In this document: positions 46,902 to 56,226 of the stretch, one piece after another
Numbering within the stretch: position 1 is the first letter of the stretch
Layout of the letters: each line of letters opens with the position of its first letter
NCBI RefSeq assembly: GCF_003515945.1
Contig: NZ_QWLM01000003.1
Span: forward strand, 124,001 to 188,000
Origin: Dermacoccus abyssi
Lineage (GTDB): Bacteria > Actinomycetota > Actinomycetes > Actinomycetales > Dermatophilaceae
DNA: 64,000 nt
Direction: 5' to 3'
The notes under the pieces: generated by a model
What the model saw: only the letters and a program-made list of their open reading frames with translations
Databases searched by the model: none
What the model was told of the DNA's origin: nothing
Made by a program: the position numbers and the translations under genes

Positions 46902-47599
46902 AGGTTGATCCCGCATTCGGTCTTGTCCTGGCCCGCCCAGCGGCCGGCGCGAGCATCCTCTCCGGGTGCGACCCGGCGGGTGCACGTGGCGCACCCGATC
47001 GAGGGGTAGCCCTGGGTGAGCAGGGGGTTACTGATGACGCCGTACGCCTCGATGTACTCCTCGACGTCGGTGTCGCTCCACGCGACGATGGGAGCCACCT
47101 TGATCCGTTCGCGGCGCTCGTCGAAGCTGACCACCGGGGTGTCCCGGCGTGTCACGGCCTCGCTGCGCCGCACCCCCGTCGCCCACGCCTCGTACCCGTC
47201 CAGTGCATCGTCGAGCGGGTGCGTCTTGCGCAGAGTGCAGCACAGGTCCGGGTCACGGGAGAACAGGTCCTTGCCGTAGCTCGCGTCCTGTTCGGCCACG
47301 CTCTGGGTCGGCGTGAGGTTGCGCAGGGTGATGTCGTACTCCTGCGCGACCCGGTCACGCGTCGCGATGGTCTCGGAGAAGTGGTAGCCCGTGTCGAGGA
47401 AGAGCACGTCCACACCCGGCATGACACGTGACGCCAGGTGCGGCAGAACGGCGTCCTGCATCGAACTCGCGACAGCGAACTTGTCACCGAACTCCTCGCG
47501 CGCCCAGTCGAGCACGCGGATCGTCGGAGCTCCGTCGAGATCGCGGCGAGCAGCCTCCGCCACGGATCGCAGGGTCTCGGCGTCACGGACGGCGCTCAT
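46898..47599 (-). CDS. cysH: Adenylyl-sulfate (APS) reductase, CysH family with Fe-S cysteines
   Basis: This 233-residue reductase makes sulfite from activated sulfate. It holds both cysteine pairs of the 4Fe-4S form, DLCCTLRKTHPL and IGCATCTR, which mark APS-reducing enzymes rather than the cluster-free PAPS reductase of E. coli. The catalytic C-terminal Cys is in the final ECGINL. FLDTGYHFSETIATRDRVAQ is the conserved PP-loop family segment. It overlaps nirA by four bases and cysC by four. Confidence 0.94.
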   Translation of the reverse strand: MSAVRDAETLRSVAEAARRDLDGAPTIRVLDWAREEFGDKFAVASSMQDAVLPHLASRVMPGVDVLFLDTGYHFSETIATRDRVAQEYDITLRNLTPTQSVAEQDASYGKDLFSRDPDLCCTLRKTHPLDDALDGYEAWATGVRRSEAVTRRDTPVVSFDERRERIKVAPIVAWSDTDVEEYIEAYGVISNPLLTQGYPSIGCATCTRRVAPGEDARAGRWAGQDKTECGINL

Positions 47600-49278
47600 C
47601 GCAAAGACTCCTCGTCCGCGCGACGAGCCCAGTCGCCGAAGGTCTCGCTCACCTCACGCTGTTCGACGAACCGGGTGACGACGCGTTCGACGTAGTCGCC
47701 CAGCTCGGTGGCGACCACCTTGTGCGCGCGCAGCTTGCGCCCGACGACGAGGTCCTCCCCGAGACCGCCTCCGAGGTGCACCTGGTAGCCGGGCACCTGT
47801 TCGCCGTTCTCGTCCGTGACGATCTGCCCCTTGAGGCCGATGTCGGCCACCTGGATGCGGGCGCACGAGTTGGGGCAACCGTTGAGGTGGATCGCGATGG
47901 GGTGTTCCAAGACCTCGTTGAGGTGTGCCAGGCGCGTCTCCAGTTCCTCGACGAGGTCGGCCGCGCGCTTCTTCGTCTCGACGATGGCGAGCTTGCAGAA
48001 CTCGATGCCGGTGCACGCCATCGTGGCGCGACGCCAGTGCGACGGGCGGGCCTCGAAGCCCAGCGGTCGCATCGTGTCGACGAGTGCCTCGACGTTCTCG
48101 TCGGCCACGTCGAGCACGACGAGCTTCTGATAGGGCGTGAGTCGCACCCTGGCCGAACCCGCAGCTTCCACGGCGTCCGCGACGGCCGCGAGCGCCGTAC
48201 CGCTCGTGCGACCGGCGACGGAGGCGAAGCCGACGAAGTTGTCGCCGTCCTTCTGGCGGTGCACACCGATGTGATCGATCGTGTGCTTCGGCGTGGGCGC
48301 TGGCGGCCCGTCGACGAGCTTTCGACCGAGGAACTCCTCCTCGAGCACCTGCCGGGTGCGCTCGGCGCCCCATTCCTCGACGAGGTACTTGAGGCGCGCG
48401 CGGTTGCGCAGGCGTCGGAAGCCGTAGTCGCGGAAGAGCTTGACGACGGCGAGCCACACCTCGGGCACCTCCTCGAGGGGCACCCAGGCACCGAGGCGCA
48501 GGGCGAAGAACGGCTTGGTCGAGAGGCCCCCGCCGATCTGCAGGTCGAAGCCCGGTCCGTGCTCGGGATGGATCGAGCCGACGAAGCTGATGTCGTTGAT
48601 CTCGGGCGCCATGTCGGGCAGCCACGCGATCGCCGTCTTGAACTTGCGCGGAAGGTTGGCCAGCTCGGGGTCGCCGACGTAGTGCTTCTTGATGTATTCG
48701 AGCGCCGGGGTGGCGTCGAGTACCTCATCGGGGTGCACGCCGGCCACGGGCGAACCGAGGGCCGTGCGGGTGCAGTCTCCGCACGCTTCCATCGTGTCGA
48801 GACCGACGGCTTCGAGGCGCTCCCAGATCTCCGGCACGTCCTTGACGTCGATCCAGTGGTACTGGATGTTGTGCCGGTCCGTGATGTCGGCGCTGTCGCG
48901 GGCGAAATCGGTCGAGATGCCGGCGAGGACTCGCAACTGCTCGGTGGTGAGCTGGCCGCCGTCTATGCGCACGCGCATCATGAAGAACTCGTCGTCGAGT
49001 TCTTCGGGCGGCAACGTTGCCGTCTTGCCACCGTCGACACCCGGGCGACGCTGCGTGTACAAACCCATCCAGCGGAAGCGGCCACGCAGGTCGGTGCCCT
49101 CGATCGTGTCGAATCCACCGGCCGCGTACTCCTCGAGGATACGGCGGCGAACGTTTAGCGGAGCGTCGGCCTGCTTGAAGACCTCGTTCGGATTGAGGGG
49201 GTCCCGTTCCCCGAGGGCCCACTGGCCTTCGGGCTTGCGTGCACGGCCCTTCGGGCGGGCCTGGGTCGTCGCCGTCAT
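47596..49278 (-). CDS. nirA: Ferredoxin-type nitrite/sulfite reductase (assimilatory sulfite reductase)
   Basis: This 560-residue siroheme enzyme reduces sulfite to sulfide with six electrons, probably from ferredoxin. Siroheme/4Fe-4S cysteines are in ACTGIEFCKLA and LNGCPNSCAR (Cx5C...Cx3C). RHNIQYHWIDVKDVPEIWER is the conserved N-terminal half-repeat. Mycobacterial NirA (SirA) has the same role and length. ATG 49278 follows GAGGAG. It is the first gene of an eight-gene sulfur operon; the 116-bp divergent region upstream shows no operator I can name. Confidence 0.93.
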   Translation of the reverse strand: MTATTQARPKGRARKPEGQWALGERDPLNPNEVFKQADAPLNVRRRILEEYAAGGFDTIEGTDLRGRFRWMGLYTQRRPGVDGGKTATLPPEELDDEFFMMRVRIDGGQLTTEQLRVLAGISTDFARDSADITDRHNIQYHWIDVKDVPEIWERLEAVGLDTMEACGDCTRTALGSPVAGVHPDEVLDATPALEYIKKHYVGDPELANLPRKFKTAIAWLPDMAPEINDISFVGSIHPEHGPGFDLQIGGGLSTKPFFALRLGAWVPLEEVPEVWLAVVKLFRDYGFRRLRNRARLKYLVEEWGAERTRQVLEEEFLGRKLVDGPPAPTPKHTIDHIGVHRQKDGDNFVGFASVAGRTSGTALAAVADAVEAAGSARVRLTPYQKLVVLDVADENVEALVDTMRPLGFEARPSHWRRATMACTGIEFCKLAIVETKKRAADLVEELETRLAHLNEVLEHPIAIHLNGCPNSCARIQVADIGLKGQIVTDENGEQVPGYQVHLGGGLGEDLVVGRKLRAHKVVATELGDYVERVVTRFVEQREVSETFGDWARRADEESLR

Positions 49279-49394
49279 CACTACTCCTCGCATCGGCCCC
49301 ATAACCCTTACTTCTGCATCACCCAACTGCAACTAATGACTCCGAGCGGTCCACACTGTGAACGCTCCCCCGTCGTGCGTGGGACGATGAGCGC

Positions 49395-50390
49395 ATGCCG
49401 TCTGCTCGTCCCCCTCACGCGCTCGCCCGTCGCACCTTCGTCGCAGCCGCGCTCGTCGCACCGCTCGCCGGGTGCGGGCTCCGGCTCGAGAGTGACGCCC
49501 CCGTTCCCGGCCCCAAGGCGGAGCCCGCGCCTGACACGAAACCGCTCGAGCAGGTTCGCGCCTGGCTCGTCGAAGCGATGACGGCCGCGGAGCGCGAGAC
49601 CATCCACCATGCCCAGGCCGGAACTGCGCAGAAGTTGCACAACGCCCAACTCGACCGTCTCGACGCGACGCTGAAGGGCCTGGGTGCCACGACGCTTCCG
49701 TCGGTGACGGCAACCGGCACACCGAGTGCTCCGGCGACGAGCTCAAGTTCGTCGACCCCCGCGAGCAGGCCGAGTTCGACGCCCGAGCAGGTCCCGCCGT
49801 CGGCATCCCCCTCGGCCTCGCCCACCGGCGAATCGACGTCGTGGACGAGGGCCGAGAGCGTCTGGGCCGGAGCACAGGCAGCAGTCGTCCTGCAGCGCGT
49901 CAGCAGGAACTCACGGCCGGTCGCCCTGGCGATCGCTGCCGCGAGTCTCGCGTCGTTACGATCCGCCGACATCACCGTCCGGTGGCCCTCGACCATCGCC
50001 ATGCCCCGAACCGACGGCACTCTCCTCGCGTCCGTCGAAGCAGTCATCGACGCCCTCGAGTGGTCGGCGGCTCGCACCAAGCTCTCCGCGCGCGAGGAGA
50101 TCACCGCGCAGCTCGAGTGGGCCTATGCTGCGCGCTCACTCACCCAAGCCGGCATGCCCGCGCAGGCCGCCGGCAAACGCGCGCCCTGGCGCACGTACTC
50201 CACCCACGCGCAGGCTCACGACGTGGCCCGCAAGGCCGCGTTGGGAGTCGTGTCGGGCGCTGCCAAGGTCTCGTCCTCCACGAAGAGCGCACACGAAGCT
50301 GCGGGGTTGCTCTCGGTCTGGTCCGGGGCGGCTGCGGTGGCCGAGCAGCTCGGCGAACCGCTGCGTCCGCTTCCCGGACTCTCCGCCTGA
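49395..50390 (+). CDS. Tat/lipoprotein-type protein with C-terminal ferritin-like (DUF4439) domain
   Basis: This 331-residue protein starts with a twin-arginine/lipobox signal (ARRTFVAAALVAPLAGC), so it is probably an exported lipoprotein. A helical region (VRAWLVEAMTAAERETIHHA) and a Ser/Pro/Thr-rich linker (about 108-150) follow. The C-terminal ~170 residues, including ALEWSAARTKLSAREEITAQ, resemble the DUF4439 ferritin-like bundle seen near rimP and proS in related actinobacteria. The metal-site residues are not clearly visible. The function is unknown. Confidence 0.65.
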   Translation: MPSARPPHALARRTFVAAALVAPLAGCGLRLESDAPVPGPKAEPAPDTKPLEQVRAWLVEAMTAAERETIHHAQAGTAQKLHNAQLDRLDATLKGLGATTLPSVTATGTPSAPATSSSSSTPASRPSSTPEQVPPSASPSASPTGESTSWTRAESVWAGAQAAVVLQRVSRNSRPVALAIAAASLASLRSADITVRWPSTIAMPRTDGTLLASVEAVIDALEWSAARTKLSAREEITAQLEWAYAARSLTQAGMPAQAAGKRAPWRTYSTHAQAHDVARKAALGVVSGAAKVSSSTKSAHEAAGLLSVWSGAAAVAEQLGEPLRPLPGLSA

Positions 50391-50409
50391 CGGGTCGTTC
50401 ACCACGACC

Positions 50410-50415
50410 TACGAT
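50410..50415 (+). promoter_or_regulatory. -10 hexamer TACGAT of a probable leaderless promoter
   Basis: TACGAT lies seven bases before ATG 50423. It overlaps an alternative upstream ATG (50414), which argues for the later start. Confidence 0.5.
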
Positions 50416-50422
50416 GCGTCCC

Positions 50423-51617
50423 ATGCGGACCCGCGCCCACGCCACCGTCCTCGCGGCCGCGCTCGTTCTCGCCGCGGGATGCTCCTCGGGCTCGTCGACA
50501 TCGTCGCCGTCGGCCACCTCGGCGAGCAGTCACTCCTCCTCCGAGTCGAGCACCACACCGAACTCGCAGGCTCCCTCCGGTTCGGGCACTTCCTCGATCC
50601 CCGCGCCGAAACCGGTCACCGGCAGACCCGCCACGATCACCATCGGTGCCTCCGGTGACCTCATCGCCCACGCGAGCACCGTCGCGAGCGGCCGCGGGAG
50701 GGCGGGGCTACGCCTTCGCCCCCTTCTTCGCAGCCCTCAAGCCGACGGTCGGGGCCCCGACGATCTCCATCTGTCAGATGGAGAATCCGCTGTCGCGCAC
50801 GAACACGGATCTTTCGGTCGAGTACAGCTTCAACGCGCCACGCGAGTTCGCTACAGCGACGCGATCAATGGGCTTCGACGGGTGCAGCACGGCCAACAAC
50901 CACACGTGGGACCGGGGCCAGAAGGGCATGGAGGAGACGCGCGAAGTCCTCGCGGCCAACCATCTCAAACCCTCCGGCCCCGGGACGAAGGCAGGCGAGA
51001 AGGGCCAGCCCGTGTTCTACGAGGCCAACGGTCTGAAGGTCGCGCAGCTGTCGTACAGCTACAGCCTCATCAACGCTGTCGGCGACCAGTGGAGCGTGCC
51101 GAAGGAAGCGCCTCGGTTGAAGGACGCCATGTGGTTCACACGCACGTCCAAGGGCGTCGTCAAGGATGCCGCCGCAGCGCGCGCCCAGGGCGCGGACCTC
51201 GTGCTCGTCTCCATGCACTGGGGTTATGAGTACGAAGGGGTCAACGCTCAGCAGAAGCAGGTGACGGCGGAGCTGATGCGCTCCGGCCAGGTCGACTGGA
51301 TCATCGGCAACCACCCGCACGTCGTACAACCCTGCGACAAGGTGAACGGTCGCTATGTGACCTACTCGCTCGGCAACTTCTTCAGCGGGCAGATCGCGGC
51401 GATCAAGCCAGGAACCGCCGAGCGAGCGTTCGCCGCCGTGACCTTCGAGCGGGACGCAGCCGGCAAGTGGAAACGGTCGATGACGTTCCAGCCGACCTAC
51501 CAGAACCAGACGACGCGACACGTGGAACTGGCGAGCCCGACCTCGAACGCCGACTCCTACCGCACGACAGTCAGGACGATGGGTCTCATGGGCTGCGACG
51601 CGAAACCGGCGAGCTGA
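50423..51617 (+). pseudogene. CapA family metallophosphatase-like lipoprotein, single frameshift
   Basis: The N-terminal frame gives a lipoprotein signal (VLAAALVLAAGCSS), a Ser/Thr-rich linker and TITIGASGDLIAHASTVAS. One base must be skipped near 50690 to continue in the next frame as GRGYAFAPFFAALKPTVGAP, FDGCSTANNHTWDRGQKGME, LVSMHWGYEYEG and DWIIGNHPHVVQPC, all CapA (poly-gamma-glutamate synthesis) family motifs with likely metal-binding Asn/His. The complete protein is about 398 residues. Whether this is a real frameshift or an extra G is unresolved. Actinobacterial CapA-like lipoproteins are usually uncharacterised envelope phosphoesterases. Confidence 0.8.
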
Positions 51618-51621
51618 GCCG

Positions 51622-52416
51622 TCAGACGAGCCCGAACTGGTGCGCTGTGTCGTAGCCGATCTTGACCACGAACGCGCCCACGACGAGCACGAAGACGACG
51701 CGGACGAACCCGGCACCCTTCGACACGGCCGTGCGCGCGCCGACGTAGCCGCCGGCGAGGTTGGCCAGCCCGAGCACGAGCCCGACCTTCCACATCACCG
51801 CTCCGGCGGGGATGAAGACGACGAGGGATGCCAGGTTGGTGGCGAAGTTCGCGAGCTTCGCCTTGGCCGACGCCTCGAGGAAGCGGTATCCGAGCAGGCT
51901 CACGAGGGCGAAGACGAAGAAGCTGCCCGTGCCGGGGCCGAGAGCGCCGTCGTAGAAACCGACGCCGAGCCCGATGGCCGCAGCCGTGCCGTAGTGACGG
52001 CGCGTTCCGGCGTGACGCAGGTTCTCGAGCTGACCCATGGACGGCTTGAGGAGGGTGTAGGCACCCACGCAGACGAGCACGACGAGGATGATCGGGTTGA
52101 AGGCCGAGCGCGGGATGTGGCTCGCGACGGCGGCGCCTGCCACCGAACCGGCAAACGAGAAGCCCGCCAGCGGTAGGGCTGTGCGCAGGTCAGGTTTGAC
52201 TCGGCGCAGATACGTCGCGGAACTCACCGACGTGCCGCAGATCGAGCCCAGCTTGTTCGTCGCGAGCAACTGTGCCGGGGCAGCGTGCGGAAACGCGACC
52301 ATGAGAGCGGGCAACTGCACGAGCCCGCCACCGCCGACGACGGCGTCGATCCAGCCGGCGCAGGCAGCAGCCAGGCCGAGCAGGACGAGGGTCATCAGCT
52401 CCGGGTCGTTCACCAC
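51622..52416 (-). CDS. TSUP family permease (TauE/SafE)
   Basis: This 264-residue protein has eight predicted helices with the TSUP repeats WIDAVVGGGGLVQLPALMVA and GFYDGALGPGTGSFFVFALV. TauE/SafE proteins export sulfite, sulfonates or other small anions. Its location near the sulfur operon is suggestive but it lies beyond two unrelated genes. It converges on the CapA-like gene with four bases between stops. ATG 52416 and 52395 are both possible starts. Confidence 0.9.
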   Translation of the reverse strand: MVNDPELMTLVLLGLAAACAGWIDAVVGGGGLVQLPALMVAFPHAAPAQLLATNKLGSICGTSVSSATYLRRVKPDLRTALPLAGFSFAGSVAGAAVASHIPRSAFNPIILVVLVCVGAYTLLKPSMGQLENLRHAGTRRHYGTAAAIGLGVGFYDGALGPGTGSFFVFALVSLLGYRFLEASAKAKLANFATNLASLVVFIPAGAVMWKVGLVLGLANLAGGYVGARTAVSKGAGFVRVVFVLVVGAFVVKIGYDTAHQFGLV

Positions 52417-52487
52417 GACATCGTCGTGCAGCCACTCGGCTGCGGCAACTCGGTCTCACGTGCGACGCGGCCGGGTCTCCACACGCA

Positions 52488-52519
52488 CGAGGGCCCCGAC
52501 ATCGGCGCCGGGGCCCTCG
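52488..52519 (-). terminator. Terminator after proS
   Basis: CGAGGGCCCCG pairs perfectly with CGGGGCCCTCG around a 10-base loop, 22 bp after the proS stop codon. Confidence 0.8.
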
Positions 52520-52541
52520 TCGGCGAGAAGGAGAGCGCGGA

Positions 52542-54302
52542 TCAGCCGCGCACGTCCGTGACGACGGCCTGCGTCAGCTCTGCAAGGGGGACGTCACGCT
52601 TATCGCCGCTGCGGCGGTCCTTCACCTCGACGACGCCGTCGGCCAGGCCGCGGCCGAGCACGACGATCGTCGGCACGCCGATGAGCTCGGCGTCCTTGAA
52701 CTTCACGCCGGGGCTCACCTTCGGGCGGTCGTCGTAGAGCACGTCGAGACCCTGTGCCTCGAGGTCGGCGACGACCTTCTCGGCCTGCTCGTAGACGGAG
52801 GCGTCCTTGCCCGTGGCGACGACGTGCACGTCGAACGGTGCGATGTGGCGCGGCCAGATGAGGCCGAGCTCGTCGAGGTTGCTCTCGGCGATGGCGGCCA
52901 CCGCGCGCGAGACGCCGATGCCGTAGGAGCCCATCGTCACCGTGACGAGCTTGCCGTTCTCGTCGAGCACCTTGAGACCGAGGGCCTCGGCGTACTTCGT
53001 GCCGAGCTGGAAGATGTGCCCCATCTCGATACCGCGTGCGAGCGTGAGCGGCCCGGAACCGTCGGGCGCCGGGTCGCCTTCCTTGATCTGCGCGGCCTGG
53101 ATCGTGCCGTCAGCGGTGAAGTCACGGCCGTGCACGAGGTCGATGACGTGCTTGCCGGGTTCGTCCGCGCCGGTCACCCACGCCGAACCCTCGGCGATGC
53201 TCGGGTCGAGCAGGTAGCGGATGCCGCTGCTGTTCGACTCCGCCAGGACGCCCGGGCCGATGTAGCCCTTGGCCAGCATCGGGAAGGTGGCGAAGTCCTT
53301 CTCCTCGAAGGCCTCGACGTCGGCCGGCGACACCTGCGCCTCGAGACGCTTGGCGTCGACCTCGCGGTCACCGGGCACACCGATGGCCAGGGGTTCACGC
53401 GTGCCGTCGGGGTGGACGAGCATGACGAGGACGTTCTTGAGCGTGTCGGCGGCGGCCCACTCACGGCCGTCCGTGCGCGGATGTTTCGCGTTGAGGGCCG
53501 CGACGAGCGTGTCGATCGTCGGGGTGTCAGGTGTGTCCTCGACATGCGCGGCGCCGGCGGTCACCTCGATGGGCTCGGCCTGCGGCACGACGACGGCCTC
53601 GACGTTTGCGGCGAATCCCCCGGGGCTGCGCACGAAGGTGTCCTCACCGTGCGGGCTGACGGCGAGGAACTCCTCCGAGGCGCTGCCGCCCATGGCACCG
53701 GAGTCGGCGTGGACGGCGACGTACTCGAAGCCGAGGCGGTCGAAGATCTTGACGTACGCACCGCGGTGCTTGAGGTAGTTCTCCTCGAGGCCCTCGGGCG
53801 TGTGGTCGAACGAGTACGAGTCCTTCATGATGAACTCGCGTCCGCGCAGCAGACCGGCGCGGGGACGCGCCTCGTCGCGGTACTTCGTCTGGATCTGGAA
53901 CAGGATCGTGGGCAGTTCCTTGTAGCTCGAGAACATGTCCTTGACCGTGACCGTGAACATCTCCTCGTGCGTGGGGCCGAGCAGCATGTCGACGCCCTTG
54001 CGATCGGCGAGGCGGAACAGGTTCGGGCCATACTCCTCCCAACGACCCGTGGCCTCGTAGGGCTCACGCGGCAGGAGGGCGGGGAAGCTCAGTTCCTGAC
54101 CACCGATGGCCTCCATCTCCTCGCGGACGATGGCCTCCACCTTGCGCAGAACCTTGAGGCCCAGCGGCAGCCAGGTGTAGATGCCGGGGGCGGCGCGACG
54201 CACATAGCCCGCGCGCACGAGCAACTGGTGACCCGGCAGCTCGGCGTCCGAAGGGTTCTCGCGAAGCGTTCGCAGGAACAGGTTGGACATGCGCTGTGCC
54301 AC
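52542..54302 (-). CDS. proS: Proline--tRNA ligase ProS, bacterial type with editing domain
   Basis: This ~586-residue class II synthetase charges tRNA-Pro. Motif 1 lies around [20 protein letters not shown], motif 2 around [20 protein letters not shown], and motif 3 at [16 protein letters not shown]. The insertion domain between motifs 2 and 3 (about residues 225-400) is the Ala-tRNA-Pro editing (YbaK-like) domain. The anticodon-binding domain is C-terminal. GTG 54302 follows GGAGAG; the next ATG at 54290 is an alternative. It lies on the same cluster as rimP, separated by the sulfur operon and others. Confidence 0.97.
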   Translation of the reverse strand: MAQRMSNLFLRTLRENPSDAELPGHQLLVRAGYVRRAAPGIYTWLPLGLKVLRKVEAIVREEMEAIGGQELSFPALLPREPYEATGRWEEYGPNLFRLADRKGVDMLLGPTHEEMFTVTVKDMFSSYKELPTILFQIQTKYRDEARPRAGLLRGREFIMKDSYSFDHTPEGLEENYLKHRGAYVKIFDRLGFEYVAVHADSGAMGGSASEEFLAVSPHGEDTFVRSPGGFAANVEAVVVPQAEPIEVTAGAAHVEDTPDTPTIDTLVAALNAKHPRTDGREWAAADTLKNVLVMLVHPDGTREPLAIGVPGDREVDAKRLEAQVSPADVEAFEEKDFATFPMLAKGYIGPGVLAESNSSGIRYLLDPSIAEGSAWVTGADEPGKHVIDLVHGRDFTADGTIQAAQIKEGDPAPDGSGPLTLARGIEMGHIFQLGTKYAEALGLKVLDENGKLVTVTMGSYGIGVSRAVAAIAESNLDELGLIWPRHIAPFDVHVVATGKDASVYEQAEKVVADLEAQGLDVLYDDRPKVSPGVKFKDAELIGVPTIVVLGRGLADGVVEVKDRRSGDKRDVPLAELTQAVVTDVRG

Positions 54303-54417
54303 GTTGGCTCTCCTCGATCTCGGGTGACGAGCCCACCTACGGGGCAATCGTCATACCGGCCAATGATAGTCGGCCAGAACCCCCGAAACTCACCGTCTCC
54401 GCTGCCATGATGGCGGT

Positions 54418-55140
54418 ATGCAGATCAACCTTCGCCACAACCCTTCGTTCGCTGTGGCCCGCATGTTCCTCGCGCCCGGAGAGCCCGTCCAGGTCGAGTC
54501 CGGCGCGATGATGGCGCACTCCCCCGGCGTGCAGATCTCGAGCAAGGAAGCGGGCGGCGTCATGCAGGGCCTGAAGCGCTCCGTGCTCGCCGGTGAGTCG
54601 TTCTTCACCACCACCTACACGGCGCCCCAGAACGGGGGTTGGGTGGACGTTGCCGGCGTCTTGCCCGGCGACATCCTGCCGATCGAGATGCGCCCCGACC
54701 GCCCGTTCTTCGTGGCTCGCGGTAACTGGATGGCGAACAGCTACGGCACGGAGATCTCCTCGAAGTTCGGCGGCATGGGCAACCTCTTCGGTGGTGAGGG
54801 CGGTTTCGGTCTGCAGGCCAGCGGCGAGGGCCTCGTCCTGCTGTCCGTCTACGGCGCCATCGACATCGTTGACCTGCAGCCCGGCGAGCAGGTCGTCATC
54901 GACACCGGGCACGTCGTCGCGTACGACCTCAACATGCAGTTCCGCACCCGCCGCGCCGTCGAGGGCAAGTCGATCCAGTCGATGAAGTCCGGTGAGGGTC
55001 TGGTGTTCGACTTCGTCGGCCCCGGCCGCGTCTACCTGCAGTCGCGCAACCCGTCGGCGTTCGCCGCGTGGGCGTCCAGCATCGCCCCGAGCGGCAACCA
55101 GTCCGGCGGTCTCGGCGGCGTCTTCAACGCCTTCAACTGA
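54418..55140 (+). CDS. AIM24 family protein (TIGR00266-like)
   Basis: This 240-residue beta-rich protein matches the AIM24/DUF124 family: FLAPGEPVQVESGAMMAHSP, LKRSVLAGESFFTTTYTAPQ, VDVAGVLPGDILPIEM and ALVLL-like strands ending in VVAYDLNMQFRTRRA. The bacterial function is unknown; the eukaryotic namesake affects mitochondrial biogenesis. CATGAT six bases before the ATG may be a leaderless -10. It is divergent from proS and closed by its own terminator. Confidence 0.88.
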   Translation: MQINLRHNPSFAVARMFLAPGEPVQVESGAMMAHSPGVQISSKEAGGVMQGLKRSVLAGESFFTTTYTAPQNGGWVDVAGVLPGDILPIEMRPDRPFFVARGNWMANSYGTEISSKFGGMGNLFGGEGGFGLQASGEGLVLLSVYGAIDIVDLQPGEQVVIDTGHVVAYDLNMQFRTRRAVEGKSIQSMKSGEGLVFDFVGPGRVYLQSRNPSAFAAWASSIAPSGNQSGGLGGVFNAFN

Positions 55141-55164
55141 CGCCGTCCCCGACGCGCGAGGAGC

Positions 55165-55192
55165 GCGCGCACCGCTTACTGGCGGTGCGCGC
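55165..55192 (+). terminator. Terminator after the AIM24 gene
   Basis: A perfect 11-bp stem GCGCGCACCGC / GCGGTGCGCGC closes a six-base loop, 24 bp after the stop codon. Confidence 0.8.
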
Positions 55193-55231
55193 CCTTCGGT
55201 CTGAACAGCACGCTCGCCCGCATCGCCCCAG

Positions 55232-55237
55232 TAGAGT
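55232..55237 (+). promoter_or_regulatory. -10 hexamer TAGAGT of a probable leaderless promoter
   Basis: TAGAGT lies six bases before GTG 55244 with no Shine-Dalgarno sequence between, matching the leaderless pattern. Confidence 0.55.
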
Positions 55238-55243
55238 CGTCGC

Positions 55244-56199
55244 GTGCCCAATCATCCGCACGACCGACTCGCGTCCCCGGCTCCCCTCGTCCTGCGGGGT
55301 CGACGCTTCGACGCGCGACACCCGGCCGTCATGGCGATCGTCAACCGCACCCCCGACTCCTTCTACGCCGGCAACCGACACTCTGATCTCGACGACGCCC
55401 TGACGGCGCTCGAGACTGCGTCTCCGAGGGCGCGGACATCATCGACGTCGGTGGAGTACGGGCAGGCGGCGAGGGTGCGTGGGTGAGTGCCGAGGAGGAA
55501 ACGGAGCGAGTTCTGCCCTTCCTCCTCGAGGCCCGCCGGCGTTACCCCGACGTGGTGCTGTCGCTCGACACGTGGCGCTCCGACGTCGTGCTCGCCTGCG
55601 CCGACGCGGAGATCGACCTCGTCAACGACACGTGGGCCGGCCACGACGACGATCTCGCCAGCGTCGCAGCCAGAATCGGGGCAGGCATCGTGTGCAGTCA
55701 TACGGGTGGCCTGCCCCCGCGCACCGACCCCGTCGCCATCACCTACGGCGACGACGACCTCGACGTCGTGAATGACGTCGTGCGAGGCCTCGCCGTCGAA
55801 GCCGACCGAGTGCGCGTTGCGGGTGTGCCGGACGAACGCATCCTGCTCGACCCGACGCTCGACTTCGGCAAGACGACCCGTCACTCCCTCACGGTGCTGC
55901 GCCACAGCGACGACGTCGTCGCGCTCGGCCTGCCCGTCATGCAGGCCATCTCACGCAAGGACTTCGTCGGCGAGAGCCTCGACCTCCCGGCCGACGAGCG
56001 GCTCGAAGGGTCGCTCGGGGCCACCGCCGTCGCGGCGTGGCTCGGTGTGACGGTCTTTCGCGCTCACGACGTGCGTGCAACGCGGAGGGTGCTCGACATG
56101 GTGGCCTCGATCCGCGGCGATCGACCGCCTGCCCGCGCCGTCCGTGGTGAAGCACCCGACGGGGTCGAGGCGACGCGGCTGCGTCACCCGCGGGGCTGA
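55244..56199 (+). pseudogene. FolP2-like dihydropteroate synthase homologue, single frameshift
   Basis: The first frame reads RHPAVMAIVNRTPDSFYAGN, the second continues with SEGADIIDVGGVRAGGEGAW, RRRYPDVVLSLDTWRSDVVL and DPTLDFGKTTRHSLTVLRHS. One base is missing near 55420 (GCGTC where GCGGTC would restore the frame), giving a protein of about 318 residues. MAIVNRTPDSFY and VGGVRAG, instead of the canonical VTPDSFSDGG and GGESTRPG, match mycobacterial FolP2, which has been reported to lack dihydropteroate synthase activity. So it is probably not the folate enzyme. Confidence 0.82.
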
Positions 56200-56226
56200 A
56201 CGACGCAGCCCTAGGAGCGGCTCTCT

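Noticed and set aside
49279-49394. Sulfur-responsive operator or riboswitch upstream of nirA
   Set aside because: I found no convincing palindrome or riboswitch core in the 116 bp; TTGCAG with a distant A/T-rich stretch is too weak to call.
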